Shown: one piece after another, positions 30,765 through 38,490 of the stretch
Numbering within the stretch: the stretch's first letter is position 1
Layout: each line of letters begins with the position of its first letter
Source of the DNA: a virus
Virus record (IMG/VR): IMGVR_UViG_3300035703_000080
Coordinates: 1 to 64,000 of that record
DNA: 64,000 nucleotides
Strand: one strand, 5' to 3'
Position numbers and translations under genes: made by a program
The notes under the pieces: model-generated
Databases searched by the model: none
The model's input: only the letters and a program-made list of their open reading frames with translations
What the model was told of the DNA's origin: nothing

Positions 30765-31328
30765 ATGATGAAGCTGAAGGTGGGCGCGGTGCGCGGGGAC
30801 GGGAAGGTCTTTCGCGGCTACCGCAAAGGGGCCAACGGCCTGCTTGAGCACTGGGTTTCCGCCGAAGCGTTTGAACGCAGGCGGCTGCGGATCAACGAAC
30901 TCAACCGGGCGCGGGCGCAAAGGCTGCGTAGCAGCCCTGAAGGACGCGCAAACATGAACGCGCGGTGGGGCGAATACATGCGTTTGTCTCGTCAGAAGAA
31001 TCCAATTGTGCATATGCTCGCAAGAGCAAAAGCACGCGCGAAAGCCAAAGGCATGGTGTTTGCGTTGACTAAAGAAGACGTTGTTGTTCCTTTGGTTTGC
31101 CCTGTTTTGGGCATCGCACTGTATGTAGGCAGCGGCACGGCCAGCGATCACTCTCCTGAACTTGACCGCATCGACAATACGAAGGGTTACGTAAAGGAAA
31201 ATGTGCTGGTTGTATCGCGCCGTGCCAACAGAATAAAGAATGATGCGACACTAGCGGAACTCGAACGAGTAGCCGCTTTTTACCGCACGTTTACGCAGCC
31301 AGGGCGATCTCAAGCGCACGGCTCTTAG
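30765..31328 (+). CDS. Free-standing HNH endonuclease on the opposite strand
   Basis: 187 residues, the only rightward gene inside the early leftward block. After a basic N-terminus comes CPVLGIALYVG and the core SPELDRIDNTKGYVKENVLV with VVSRRANRIKND, an HNH/endonuclease VII-like pattern in which one Cys and Asp/Asn/His residues would bind metal. Two ATG codons (30765, 30768) are possible. Its last 38 bases lie antisense to the end of the DUF932 gene. Orientation and AAA/GAA-richer codons relative to neighbours suggest a recent insertion. Confidence 0.75.
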   Translation: MMKLKVGAVRGDGKVFRGYRKGANGLLEHWVSAEAFERRRLRINELNRARAQRLRSSPEGRANMNARWGEYMRLSRQKNPIVHMLARAKARAKAKGMVFALTKEDVVVPLVCPVLGIALYVGSGTASDHSPELDRIDNTKGYVKENVLVVSRRANRIKNDATLAELERVAAFYRTFTQPGRSQAHGS

Positions 31329-32283
31329 CCGCATCTCCGGGACCCCACAAAGTTGACGCCAAACGGTGTTCAGAAGAGTGTGCACGTACTTCGTGATCAA
31401 AGTACTGTGTGCACGCGTTCAGCCAGCCCCAGGCCGTACCGCGCGCAGTCTCCAGCATGGCGCCCTTGCCTGCGCCTGCGAACAGGCTCATGACAGAGGC
31501 GAAGCCACGGGACTCGCGCACCTTGTCGGCATCGGACTCGGCGCCCTTCTTGAACAGCGCCACGGTCATCTCCTCGGCCCGCCTGGACTCGACACGGATG
31601 GCGGCGAGCTTGCGCGACGTCTCCATGAAGGTGCCGAACTCGGCGTGGGCGGTCTCGATGACAGCGCGGAACTTCTCGGGCTTCCACTCCGAGCGGTGGG
31701 TCACACGGAAGGCAGTAGCGCCCTCCTGCGCCATGCGCAGCGTGTTGTTGCACACCACGCGCACCGTCGTCCACCGACCCTCGGTGGCCAGCGAGCCGTC
31801 AGCGGAGGTGCTGAGCAGGGCGTAGGGCACGACCTTGTCCCGGGAGCCGTCCACGCACACGCCCTCGGCCAGCTTCGCCGTGGCGAAGTAGCGCTTGCCG
31901 CCGAACAGCACGCCTGCCGACTCGATGGTGAGTCCGCCTGCGTCCGCCCACTCGCGGAAGAACTCCAGCACCTCCTGGGGCTGCACGACCTTGTAGCCGT
32001 CGCTGACCACGCCCAGGGGGGCGTGCGTGTCCGAGCGGAACAGCACGACCTTGTCCTCGACTTGGCGCAGGGAGGTGGCGGGGATGTGCGAGGCGGCGGG
32101 GTCGATGCGCTCGATGGCGTACCGGGGGTACGCACGCTGGACCTTGTAGCCCATCCCGGCAGCAGCCGCCCAGGCGGCGAGGTCTGCGCCTGCGGGCATG
32201 AGCTGCCCCAGGCCGTGCCACTCGCGCTGAGTGGAGGCGTAGGAAGCGGCGGCGCGGGAGGTGGTGTCGATCATGTGAGCCAT
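31291..32283 (-). CDS. DUF932 (phage/plasmid-like) protein
   Basis: 330 residues from ATG 32283 (CTTTCTCC complement gives GGAG). The pattern REWHGLGQLMPAGADLAAWA, LFRSDTHAPLGVVSDGYKVV, QPQEVLEFF, and VVCNNTLRMA is that of DUF932, common in phages and plasmids; the role is unknown, though these proteins are often expressed early and in large amounts. The C-terminus keeps TAWGWLNACTQYFDHE. A palindrome copy lies 59 bases upstream. Confidence 0.85.
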   Translation of the reverse strand: MAHMIDTTSRAAASYASTQREWHGLGQLMPAGADLAAWAAAAGMGYKVQRAYPRYAIERIDPAASHIPATSLRQVEDKVVLFRSDTHAPLGVVSDGYKVVQPQEVLEFFREWADAGGLTIESAGVLFGGKRYFATAKLAEGVCVDGSRDKVVPYALLSTSADGSLATEGRWTTVRVVCNNTLRMAQEGATAFRVTHRSEWKPEKFRAVIETAHAEFGTFMETSRKLAAIRVESRRAEEMTVALFKKGAESDADKVRESRGFASVMSLFAGAGKGAMLETARGTAWGWLNACTQYFDHEVRAHSSEHRLASTLWGPGDAAKSRALEIALAA

Positions 32284-32341
32284 TACTTTCTCCTTGCTGC
32301 GGTGCAGCATTGCTTGCCCCTGGGCCGCAGGGGCGACGGTT

Positions 32342-32359
32342 GGGGGACAGGTGTCCCCC
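32342..32359. repeat. 18-bp palindrome, copy 3
   Basis: GGGGGACA-GG-TGTCCCCC, upstream of the DUF932 gene. Confidence 0.9.
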
Positions 32360-32433
32360 GTGTCCAAGGCTTGACTATATCAGGTTCCTGAACCTGTGGG
32401 AAGGGGTTCCTGCGTCTGTGCCGCTGCGCGGCT

Positions 32434-32826
32434 TCAGACGCTGATGCTGAGGGTCGCGCCGTTCAGCAGCTTCTGGACCATCTCCTCGATGTCGTCGTTG
32501 TCGCCGTGCGTGCGGTTCTCCTCGTGGTTGTCGATGGCCGTTTCGATCAGGGAGTGGACGTCGTCCTCGTCGAGGTGGTCCGCGTTCTCCAGATGGGCGT
32601 CGATGGCGTCCGCCGTGCGCGTCTGCACGAAGCACTCGATGCGGTGCCAGAAGGACTCGGCGTTGTCGAGGTAGGCGGACACCGCCTCCTCCATCTGCGG
32701 AGCAGGCGCAGCCTGGACCTGCGCGAGCTGCACCTCCAGGGCGGCGATGCGCTCCACGAGGGGCTTGGTGGCCTCGGCCACGGCGGTGGTGAGGGCTTGG
32801 GTGAGGATGGTGTTGATGTCGATCAT
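32434..32826 (-). CDS. Acidic 130-residue hypothetical protein
   Basis: From ATG 32826. The first 45 residues are helical (TILTQALTTAVAEATKPLVE), followed by Asp/Glu/His-rich sequence (ADHLDEDDVHSLIETAID). Strong acidity suggests a protein- rather than DNA-binding role; possibly a DNA mimic, but nothing specific supports that. Palindrome copy 22 bases upstream. Confidence 0.65.
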   Translation of the reverse strand: MIDINTILTQALTTAVAEATKPLVERIAALEVQLAQVQAAPAPQMEEAVSAYLDNAESFWHRIECFVQTRTADAIDAHLENADHLDEDDVHSLIETAIDNHEENRTHGDNDDIEEMVQKLLNGATLSISV

Positions 32827-32847
32827 GGTGCTTTCTCCTTGGTGAAT

Positions 32848-32865
32848 GGGGGACACATGTCCCCC
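32848..32865. repeat. 18-bp palindrome, copy 4
   Basis: GGGGGACA-CA-TGTCCCCC, upstream of the acidic 130-residue gene. Confidence 0.9.
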
Positions 32866-32875
32866 GGGGTTGATA

Positions 32876-33163
32876 TCAGGCGTGAGCCTGGGTTGTGGCG
32901 GGCTCGTTCACGGGGACCCACACGAGGTCGACCACGGCGGGGAAGAACTCGATCTCTTCGGGCGAGGCGGAGCCGAACGGCCTGACGTACACGCGCCCGC
33001 TGCTGCTGGGCTTGTGCGGGGCGGCGCCCCCGGAGACGACGAACTTCTCGCCACGGAACGACGTGACCACGCGGCCCACGCCGATGGCTTTGTTGCTCGT
33101 GCCACTGCCCGGGCGCAGCACACACTGGCGCCCTTGATAGTCGGTCGAGATGATGGTAGGCAT
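32876..33163 (-). CDS. 95-residue hypothetical protein
   Basis: From ATG 33163, with AAAGGAG upstream. Beta-rich (QCVLRPGSG, KFVVSGGAAP, GRVYVRPFG, FPAVVDLVWV). Lies 14 bases after the stop of the next upstream gene and shares its palindrome-led transcript. Unknown function. Confidence 0.65.
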   Translation of the reverse strand: MPTIISTDYQGRQCVLRPGSGTSNKAIGVGRVVTSFRGEKFVVSGGAAPHKPSSSGRVYVRPFGSASPEEIEFFPAVVDLVWVPVNEPATTQAHA

Positions 33164-33177
33164 GATGGAGACTCCTT

Positions 33178-33483
33178 TCACTTGCTGGTCTTGTGCGCAG
33201 ACAGGCGCACGGCTGCGTAGGGCTCGCCTACGGTGGTGTGGGCGGTGATGAGCTGGCGTGAGGGCTGGAACCGCATGGCGATGGTCTGCCAGTCGGTGGT
33301 CGAGCGTCCCTCGCACAGCGACACCGTGGCGCGGTGCGTGGTGCCCATGATGACGGGCTGCTCGGCGCTGGTGAGGAACTGCTTCAGCTCGGCCTCCTCC
33401 TTCTGGAGCGTGGCGATCTGCGCCTTGACGAGCGCGAGCCGGTCGACGGCGGTGACGAGGATGTGTGGCGTGTCGTTGTGCAT
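33178..33483 (-). CDS. 101-residue hypothetical protein
   Basis: From ATG 33483 with GGAGG upstream. Helical coiled-coil start (VDRLALVKAQIATLQKEEAE) followed by beta segments. Palindrome copy 35 bases upstream. Unknown function. Confidence 0.65.
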   Translation of the reverse strand: MHNDTPHILVTAVDRLALVKAQIATLQKEEAELKQFLTSAEQPVIMGTTHRATVSLCEGRSTTDWQTIAMRFQPSRQLITAHTTVGEPYAAVRLSAHKTSK

Positions 33484-33517
33484 GGATACCTCCAGTGGGT
33501 TGGGAAAGGAAGGGGAT

Positions 33518-33535
33518 GGGGGACACATGTCCCCC
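33518..33535. repeat. 18-bp palindrome, copy 5
   Basis: GGGGGACA-CA-TGTCCCCC, upstream of the 101-residue gene. Confidence 0.9.
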
Positions 33536-33576
33536 GGGGTTAGCGCAGGCTCACGCCTGCGGGCTCAGGCGCAGGC

Positions 33577-33834
33577 TCAGTAGTCGCTCCAGTCTGCGCG
33601 GGCGGCGAGCAGCTCCTCACCGATGCGCACCTCGTCGGCGTCGGTCATCTTGCGCTCCAGCCAGGGGGCGGGGCGTCCGCGCCTGTCGAGGATGTCGTAG
33701 TCCAGCTCCTCCGGCTCCTCGGGATAGCAGTCCTCCGGCGGGCCGTAGATACGCGCGGGGCGACCCCCGGCGTAGTAGGTGATGCGTGCGCGGCACGGGA
33801 TGCCCTGCACGTGGGTGTCGATGGTGATGCTCAT
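33577..33834 (-). CDS. 85-residue conserved phage protein
   Basis: From ATG 33834. [20 protein letters not shown] followed by [11 protein letters not shown] is a conserved pattern of small phage proteins (beta strand, then GPPE and acidic loop). Unknown function. It starts two bases before the upstream gene's stop. Confidence 0.7.
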   Translation of the reverse strand: MSITIDTHVQGIPCRARITYYAGGRPARIYGPPEDCYPEEPEELDYDILDRRGRPAPWLERKMTDADEVRIGEELLAARADWSDY

Positions 33835-33835
33835 C

Positions 33836-34339
33836 TCAAACTCCGATCTCATTGACGGGGTAGACACTGCGCGCGATCTGGCGCAGGCACTGCTCAGCCA
33901 GCTCCTCGATGATCTCCTTGTGGTACTCAGTGGCGTCGGACTCGATGCGCCACAGCGAGTCGCTCACCGCACCGTCCTCGGTGCGAACCACAATGCCGAT
34001 GAAGAACCAGTCGCCCTGACACCACCTCCGCAGGTACTGGAAGTCGGCCTCCACCGCTGCTGCGGCCTGCTGCCGCTTGGTGGCGAAGGTCTGCCCGGCA
34101 ACACCCCAGCCATCACGCAGTGCGATGGCCGTGGTCTGCTGGACGTCGTAGTAGAGCCGAGCGCCACGGTCCTCGTGCAGCACACGCTCACCGGGTCTCT
34201 TATCCCGGTAGGTCCACTCAGACACGACACCGAGTCCGTCGCTGTCCTTCCAGGGCTTCCCGGAGTCATCGTCGTAGTAGTACTCGACCACGAGGGTCGT
34301 GTTGTTGCGGGTGATGGTCTGGGTCTCGTATGGGCGCAT
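33836..34339 (-). CDS. 167-residue hypothetical protein
   Basis: Beta-rich N-terminus ([20 protein letters not shown]), central aromatic segment, acidic C-terminus ending [20 protein letters not shown]. Starts with the reused AAGGAGAAAGTAATG junction. Unknown function. Confidence 0.65.
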   Translation of the reverse strand: MRPYETQTITRNNTTLVVEYYYDDDSGKPWKDSDGLGVVSEWTYRDKRPGERVLHEDRGARLYYDVQQTTAIALRDGWGVAGQTFATKRQQAAAAVEADFQYLRRWCQGDWFFIGIVVRTEDGAVSDSLWRIESDATEYHKEIIEELAEQCLRQIARSVYPVNEIGV

Positions 34340-34351
34340 TACTTTCTCCTT

Positions 34352-34495
34352 TCAGTTCTTCCTTGACAGCCACGCGATGGCCTCTTCCTTGGTGTCGAAG
34401 CGCCCGGCGAGGGGCGTCTGGTGTGCTCCGCGCACGACGAACCAACCGCCGAGGATGCGGTTGTAGATGATGCGGACTCCGGTCTTTGCGCTCAC
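34352..34495 (-). CDS. 47-residue hypothetical protein
   Basis: GTG start at 34495 with GGGAGGAG upstream. Pattern RIIYNRILGGWFVVRGAHQT, then FDTKEEAIAWLSRKN: a small strand-strand-helix protein seen in phage early regions. GTGA overlap with the upstream gene; its TGA is part of the next gene's ribosome-binding junction. Confidence 0.65.
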   Translation of the reverse strand: MSAKTGVRIIYNRILGGWFVVRGAHQTPLAGRFDTKEEAIAWLSRKN

Positions 34496-34644
34496 TTCAT
34501 CTCCTCCCATCCGTAGGCGAGCATGCCCTGCGGCTCGGAGTCGCGCGTCCACTTGTACATGTTGCGCGCTTGGGTGAGCGTCAGCCCAGGCCAGCGCAAC
34601 TCCTTGTCGCCTTCGAGGCGTATGAAAAATACGTACTTCTTCAC
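34492..34644 (-). CDS. 50-residue hypothetical protein
   Basis: GTG start at 34644 after AAGGAG. Sequence KKYVFFIRLEGDKELRWPGL then LTQARNMYKWTR, similar in plan to the neighbouring 47-residue protein. Overlaps it by four bases. Unknown function. Confidence 0.6.
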   Translation of the reverse strand: MKKYVFFIRLEGDKELRWPGLTLTQARNMYKWTRDSEPQGMLAYGWEEMK

Positions 34645-34661
34645 TTGCTTTCTCCTTCAGT

Positions 34662-34805
34662 TCAGACCAGTACCCATGTGATGCGCACGCCGTCGCGCTC
34701 GCGCAGGCGGCGCTGCTCCTGCCAGTACGGCAGGGCCCAGGCGATGTTGGTCTCCACGACGGTGCGGCGTCCGTTGACGGACACGTGCATGTGCATGTGC
34801 TTCAT
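34662..34805 (-). CDS. 47-residue hypothetical protein
   Basis: Starts MKHMHMHVSVNGRRTVVETN at ATG 34805, behind the same AAGGAGAAAGTAATG junction as the 167-residue gene. His/Met-rich start might bind metal. Unknown function. Confidence 0.6.
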   Translation of the reverse strand: MKHMHMHVSVNGRRTVVETNIAWALPYWQEQRRLRERDGVRITWVLV

Positions 34806-34817
34806 TACTTTCTCCTT

Positions 34818-35144
34818 TCAGCGGACGAACCGCGTGTTGACGTAGTTCTTGAGGATGATCTGCTTGGCCTCGTCTCGTGACCATGCGCGGACGTACAGGC
34901 GTGTGCCCATCGCCGCCGGGGCCGTCGCCGTGTCGGGGTTGAACGCACACCAGAGGTGCGGCGCAGACGTGCCGCCGCCCCAGTACGTCCCGTCGGGTGC
35001 GTAGCCACCATCGACGAAGCGCACGCGCTGTAGGCGCAGCACGATGTGCCCGTCGTACTGGTCACTGGCACCGAGCGGTGCACCACCACGCCGTAACGGG
35101 CGTGGGTTCTGTCTGAGTATGCGGTTGATGTCGAGCTTGTTCAT
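34818..35144 (-). CDS. 108-residue hypothetical protein
   Basis: N-terminus MNKLDINRILRQNPRPLRRG; beta-rich middle (GHIVLRLQRVRFVDGGYAPD, TRLYVRAWS) and final helix. Palindrome copy 26 bases upstream. Unknown function. Confidence 0.65.
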   Translation of the reverse strand: MNKLDINRILRQNPRPLRRGGAPLGASDQYDGHIVLRLQRVRFVDGGYAPDGTYWGGGTSAPHLWCAFNPDTATAPAAMGTRLYVRAWSRDEAKQIILKNYVNTRFVR

Positions 35145-35169
35145 GCTTGCTTTCTCCTTCAGTTGAAAC

Positions 35170-35187
35170 GGGGGACAAATGTCCCCC
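35170..35187. repeat. 18-bp palindrome, copy 6
   Basis: GGGGGACA-AA-TGTCCCCC, upstream of the 108-residue gene. Confidence 0.9.
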
Positions 35188-35204
35188 GGCAGGCTACGCG
35201 TGCG

Positions 35205-35936
35205 CTACGCGCACACGATCTCCTTCTTCTCCTCGCGGACCACGCGCTCGGTCACGCCCGTGACCACCACGCGGCACAGCGGGCTGTCGCTCTTCACGTA
35301 GGCGTACACGTTCACGATGATCTTCAACTCACTGGGCGTGGTCGGGTCCCAGTGGCTGAGCGCGGACAAGGCGTCGTGCGCCCGGGCGAGGGCCTTGCGC
35401 AGCCCCGGCGGGAGCCGGGTCGGGTCGGCCAGCGACAGCCTGCGTTCGAACGCGTAGTCGCGGTTGGGCATGGTGAACGCGTAGTTCGCCGTCGAGGCCT
35501 CCCACTCGGTGCCGTCGGCGCCGGCGGTGCCAACGAACGCCTCCAGCACCTTCAGCAAGCGCGGGTCTTTGAACGACTCCAAGTCACGCAGGGACACGCC
35601 GATGCGCACGGTCTCGGCATGCTGGTCCACGTCCAGCCAAGGCTGGATGGCCCCGGAGGAGACGTAGACGTCGCCGGAGGAGGCAGGCGTGTCGCCGGTG
35701 GGCGTGGGTGCAGGCACCGCGTAGGCACGGGCCAGGGCCCGGGTGAGCGTGGCGTAGGCCTTGCGCACCTCGGGATGGGTGAGCATGTGCGGAGCCAGTG
35801 CCGCCAGGGTCTGCGTCCTGCGCAGGTTGGAGTGCACTCCGTGCGCGGCGTTGGCGAACGTGCGCATGCTGGGGAAGATGAGGGAGGAGGCGCGGGGGGT
35901 GTTGGCGCGGGAGGCAGGGGCGTTGGTCTTCTTCAT
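35205..35936 (-). CDS. 243-residue hypothetical protein
   Basis: From ATG 35936 (AAAGGA upstream). N-terminal 75 residues are basic and helical (RTQTLAALAPHMLTHPEVRK); the C-terminal half has repeated amphipathic strands and ends with VVREEKKEIVCA. No family recognised; its size suggests a stable globular early protein. Palindrome copy 25 bases upstream. Confidence 0.65.
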   Translation of the reverse strand: MKKTNAPASRANTPRASSLIFPSMRTFANAAHGVHSNLRRTQTLAALAPHMLTHPEVRKAYATLTRALARAYAVPAPTPTGDTPASSGDVYVSSGAIQPWLDVDQHAETVRIGVSLRDLESFKDPRLLKVLEAFVGTAGADGTEWEASTANYAFTMPNRDYAFERRLSLADPTRLPPGLRKALARAHDALSALSHWDPTTPSELKIIVNVYAYVKSDSPLCRVVVTGVTERVVREEKKEIVCA

Positions 35937-35960
35937 GATGACTTCCTTTCGGGAGTTGAT

Positions 35961-35978
35961 GGGGGACATGTGTCCCCC
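35961..35978. repeat. 18-bp palindrome, copy 7
   Basis: GGGGGACA-TG-TGTCCCCC, upstream of the 243-residue gene. Confidence 0.9.
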
Positions 35979-36013
35979 GAGGATGGCGCGGGTGCGCCGG
36001 GGATGGCGCGGTG

Positions 36014-36088
36014 TCAGATGACACCAAGGAGCAACAGGGCTGCGATGAGCGTGCAGAGCACGAGCAAGAGGGCGTCGTCGATGTTCAC
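36014..36088 (-). CDS. 24-residue membrane peptide
   Basis: GTG start overlapping the upstream TGA, with GGGAGGGG five bases before it. Sequence NIDDALLLVLCTLIAALLLL is one hydrophobic helix. Gene-sized evidence is thin, but the coupled start and strong Shine-Dalgarno argue for translation. Confidence 0.45.
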   Translation of the reverse strand: MNIDDALLLVLCTLIAALLLLGVI

Positions 36089-36273
36089 TTCACCCCTCCC
36101 TTACGGGAGGTGCGCCGCACGTAGCGCAGGGAGGCGAGGATCTGCTCGATGCTCGTAGCCAGCGCCGGGGTCGGGCGCTGGTAGAACGCCCGCTGGGCGC
36201 GGGCGAGTTCGTCGAGCAAGGCGTCGTGCCGCGAGAGGGGGTTGGTGAGGGTGCGGGGGTTGGTGTCTTTCAT
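36085..36273 (-). CDS. 62-residue basic helical protein
   Basis: From ATG 36273. Helical and Arg-rich (HDALLDELARAQRAFYQRPT, LASLRYVRRTSRKGG). Starts 23 bases after the stop of the 229-residue gene. Unknown function. Confidence 0.6.
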   Translation of the reverse strand: MKDTNPRTLTNPLSRHDALLDELARAQRAFYQRPTPALATSIEQILASLRYVRRTSRKGGVK

Positions 36274-36295
36274 GACGGGTTCCTTTCTTTTGGGG

Positions 36296-36985
36296 CTACT
36301 TCTTTTCCCAAGAGTGCAGCCAAGGGCTGCGGGATGTGCGTCGGCCTGGGATGGGCTGACACACGGCGTACAGGCGGCGTAGCCGCCCGATCTCGTGCGC
36401 AAGCACGTAGGTGCACGGGTCTGCCTGCTCTGGCGTGGGGCGTCGGCGCCGCATCCCCGTGTCTGGGTCGATGGTGAGTTCCGCGCGAGCGTACTCGGCG
36501 CGTGCGCCGTCCAACATGCGCTGGAGAACCTCGGCGTAGTAGGTGAAGAAGGCCAGCCAAGGCCTGCCGTAGTCGGGATGCAGCGGGAAGCGCTCGCGGA
36601 TGCCCGGGCGTGGGTGCTCCCACAACGCCAACTGGTGCGTGTACCGGTCACGCATGGACTCGGCCCAGGTCAGTTCCTTCTGAAGAGGCGTGAGGATGGC
36701 CTCGGCCCAGGCTTCGCGACCCAAGCGGCGCTGCGTGAGCAGGGCGGTGGTTGCCTGCTTCCCGCGAAATTCGTCGCGCTCCTGGCGCTCCATCGCCGCA
36801 ACGATGAGCCAGTTCACCCGACCATGCGCCACCTCGTTGGCGCGCTGCTTTTTTGTCATCTGCTTGAGCGTGCGCGGGGGATCGCACACGTTGCAGACCG
36901 AGCGCTGGATTTTCTTGCGCCCCGAAAATCGGCGGAATAATTGGAGCGGACGGGACTGTGCGCACTGTGCGCAGACTTTTTCCAT
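36296..36985 (-). CDS. 229-residue zinc-finger hypothetical protein
   Basis: From ATG 36985 with GGAG six bases upstream. The first 40 residues hold two Cys pairs (CAQCAQSRPLQLF, CNVCDPPRTL), a zinc ribbon like those at the start of HNH proteins, but no HNH core follows. The rest is a long basic helical region. It is the last gene before a 480-base gap, and palindrome copy 8 lies 15 bases upstream. Confidence 0.65.
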   Translation of the reverse strand: MEKVCAQCAQSRPLQLFRRFSGRKKIQRSVCNVCDPPRTLKQMTKKQRANEVAHGRVNWLIVAAMERQERDEFRGKQATTALLTQRRLGREAWAEAILTPLQKELTWAESMRDRYTHQLALWEHPRPGIRERFPLHPDYGRPWLAFFTYYAEVLQRMLDGARAEYARAELTIDPDTGMRRRRPTPEQADPCTYVLAHEIGRLRRLYAVCQPIPGRRTSRSPWLHSWEKK

Positions 36986-36999
36986 GCATTTCTCCTTGC

Positions 37000-37017
37000 G
37001 GGGGACATTTGTCCCCG
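37000..37017. repeat. 18-bp palindrome, copy 8 (one end mismatched)
   Basis: GGGGACA-TT-TGTCCCC with one outer base pair missing; upstream of the zinc-finger gene. Confidence 0.8.
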
Positions 37018-37477
37018 GATTTTCCGGGGATTTTTGAGGAATTTTTCTAAGGGTAAACCCTGACAAACGCTTGACCACTGGCCCAAGAATCGACGGGACT
37101 GGCCCCGGAGTTGAACTTTTGTGGTGGGAATCGGGACGCGCTAAGTTGTTGATCTGTAAGGGGTGCGCAAGCGCACTGGTTGAGTAGTGTATCCAAAAAA
37201 AGTACCCCTCTCTCCCTCTCTCTCCCTAGAGAAAAAAGGAAAAAAGGAAAAAGCAAAAATATAGAAATAAAAAAATACTTTCTTATATATATATATATAT
37301 AGAAGGTAGTAGTAGTAGTAAGTAAGAAAAAATGTTTAAGATCAAGGGGTTAGCGCGGCAGCACGCGTGGTTGGGCTGCGCAAGAGCGGGGCCAGTGGCC
37401 CTATTGCGAATGCGTTCGCATTAGCACCGGTATCCGGGGCCTTTGGCGCGGTATCCGGGGCCTTTGGCGCGGTATCC
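37018..37477. other. AT-rich intergenic region with simple repeats
   Basis: No convincing gene on either strand. From about 37195 it changes to purine-rich tracts (TCTCTCCC-type pyrimidine run, AAAAAGGAAAAAAGG), a (TA) run at about 37276-37291 and (GTA)-type triplet repeats, all unusual in this GC-rich genome, then a 14-bp palindrome AATGCGTTCGCATT near 37408 and 21-bp tandem repeats. Candidate replication origin or upstream activating region; no direct proof. Confidence 0.5.
37429..37477. repeat. 21-bp tandem repeat (2.3 copies)
   Basis: Units starting GGTATCCGGGG at 37429 and 37450 are identical; a third partial unit at 37471 runs directly into palindrome copy 9. No start codon opens the leftward frame here, so I treat it as non-coding. 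Confidence 0.85.
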
Positions 37478-37495
37478 GGGGGACACTTGTCCCCC
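37478..37495. repeat. 18-bp palindrome, copy 9
   Basis: GGGGGACA-CT-TGTCCCCC; it lies between the stop of the 43-residue gene and the 21-bp repeats, with no gene start nearby on its left. Confidence 0.9.
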
Positions 37496-37507
37496 GGAGA
37501 GGGGCGT

Positions 37508-37639
37508 TCAGCCCTTCTTTGCCGCACGCGGCTTGCGCTCGGTCTTGAAGGCGCGGGCCTGGGCCCGGGCTTGCCGGTCAAGCAGGCGCTTGATTTCTTT
37601 CGCCACGAAGGCGGCGCGGATTTCCTTTTGGAGGTTCAT
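37508..37639 (-). CDS. 43-residue basic peptide
   Basis: From ATG 37639: NLQKEIRAAFVAKEIKRLL then Arg/Lys/Ala-rich C-terminus ending AAKKG. Palindrome copy 35 bases upstream. Shares AFKTE-R motif with the 59-residue neighbour, so the two may be paralogues. Confidence 0.6.
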   Translation of the reverse strand: MNLQKEIRAAFVAKEIKRLLDRQARAQARAFKTERKPRAAKKG

Positions 37640-37673
37640 GACTGTTCCTTTCAGGGGCGTGCGCCCCGTTGAC

Positions 37674-37691
37674 GGGGGACAAATGTCCCCC
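37674..37691. repeat. 18-bp palindrome, copy 10
   Basis: GGGGGACA-AA-TGTCCCCC, upstream of the 43-residue gene; a GGGGCGTGCGCCCC hairpin (37654-37667) lies between. Confidence 0.9.
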
Positions 37692-37714
37692 GGGTTGTGC
37701 CTGCGTCGCAGGCT

Positions 37715-37894
37715 TCAGCGCAGCGGGGTCACGCCGCGCAGCGCTTGCTCCCAGGTCTCCGCCCGGGCTTCCTTCACCTGCGCTGTGCGCAGGGCCTGGG
37801 CCTTGCGGCGGGCAGCAGCCCGCTCTTCCTGCGCACGCGTGCGCAGTTCGGTCTTGAACGCCCTGAGGGCGTCGCGTTGGGTTTCCTTCAGCAT
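37715..37894 (-). CDS. 59-residue basic helical protein
   Basis: From ATG 37894. LKETQRDALRAFKTELRTRA then Glu/Ala/Arg-rich helix: a single long amphipathic helix, similar to the neighbouring 43-residue peptide. Palindrome copy 19 bases upstream. Confidence 0.6.
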   Translation of the reverse strand: MLKETQRDALRAFKTELRTRAQEERAAARRKAQALRTAQVKEARAETWEQALRGVTPLR

Positions 37895-37912
37895 TTGCTC
37901 TCTCCTGTGAAT

Positions 37913-37930
37913 GGGGGACAAATGTCCCCC
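37913..37930. repeat. 18-bp palindrome, copy 11
   Basis: GGGGGACA-AA-TGTCCCCC, upstream of the 59-residue gene. Confidence 0.9.
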
Positions 37931-37941
37931 GCCGATTACGC

Positions 37942-38244
37942 CTAGGCTATGAGCGTCCACTCGTTCTTGCCCGTCTTGCGGTATGTGGTCACCCACTCCG
38001 TTTCTTCCTCTTCCGGGCGGCACTTCCGCGTCACTTCGTACAACGACCCGACAGGGGCGAGCGCCAGCATGGCGAGGGCTTCTTCCCTCGATGCGTGGTC
38101 TTGCGGGCCTTTGGAGGTGATGACCTCCATCGGCAGTGCCGTTTCTTCGCCCTCAGGCGTGTGCAGCACGCCGTACTGGCGGTCGCTGTACAGGTAGCCG
38201 CCTGCGTACCGCTGTGGCAGCGGCAGGTTTTTGGTCATGAGCAT
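37942..38244 (-). CDS. 100-residue hypothetical protein
   Basis: From ATG 38244, with GGAG six bases upstream. Beta-rich (GGYLYSDRQYGVLHTPEGE, GSLYEVTRKC, EWVTTYRKTGKNEWTL). Unknown function. Palindrome copy 54 bases upstream. Confidence 0.65.
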   Translation of the reverse strand: MLMTKNLPLPQRYAGGYLYSDRQYGVLHTPEGEETALPMEVITSKGPQDHASREEALAMLALAPVGSLYEVTRKCRPEEEETEWVTTYRKTGKNEWTLIA

Positions 38245-38297
38245 GGCTTTCTCCAACAGCACGCCGCTCCCGACGGGAGCATCAAGCGCACTCGCAA

Positions 38298-38315
38298 GGG
38301 GGACACGTGTCCCCC
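38298..38315. repeat. 18-bp palindrome, copy 12
   Basis: GGGGGACA-CG-TGTCCCCC; a second inverted repeat GCTCCCG-A-CGGGAGC lies at 38267-38281, between it and the gene. Confidence 0.9.
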
Positions 38316-38328
38316 TTAGCGGCTACGC

Positions 38329-38490
38329 TCAGAACTCGTAGTCTTCCAGCGCCGCAGGCGCATATCCGCCCACGGGTTCGCTCTCGTAGACAGGTAGATC
38401 GCACATTTGTGCAGCCTCTTGCGGCAGTTCTTGCACAGGCAGTTTTCCGCCGTTGTGCACGAAGCGCGTGGCGTAGTAGAGAACGTCCAC
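38329..38490 (-). CDS. 53-residue hypothetical protein
   Basis: GTG start at 38490 with AAGGAG six bases upstream. VLYYATRFVHNGGKLPVQEL then an acidic tail. Unknown function. Palindrome copy 13 is 117 bases upstream with a GCGCCCG/CGGGCGC hairpin between. Confidence 0.6.
   Translation of the reverse strand: MDVLYYATRFVHNGGKLPVQELPQEAAQMCDLPVYESEPVGGYAPAALEDYEF

Noticed and set aside
37047-37256. 69-codon leftward frame in the AT-rich gap
   Set aside because: Low-complexity sequence created by purine/pyrimidine tracts, no ribosome-binding site.
37429-37477. CRISPR-like array from the 21-bp repeats
   Set aside because: Units are directly adjacent with no spacers and no cas genes are near.
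37342-37581. Possible 79-residue leftward protein with TAPKAPD repeats
   Set aside because: It reads through the 43-residue gene and the palindrome in another frame, and no start codon exists after the palindrome.
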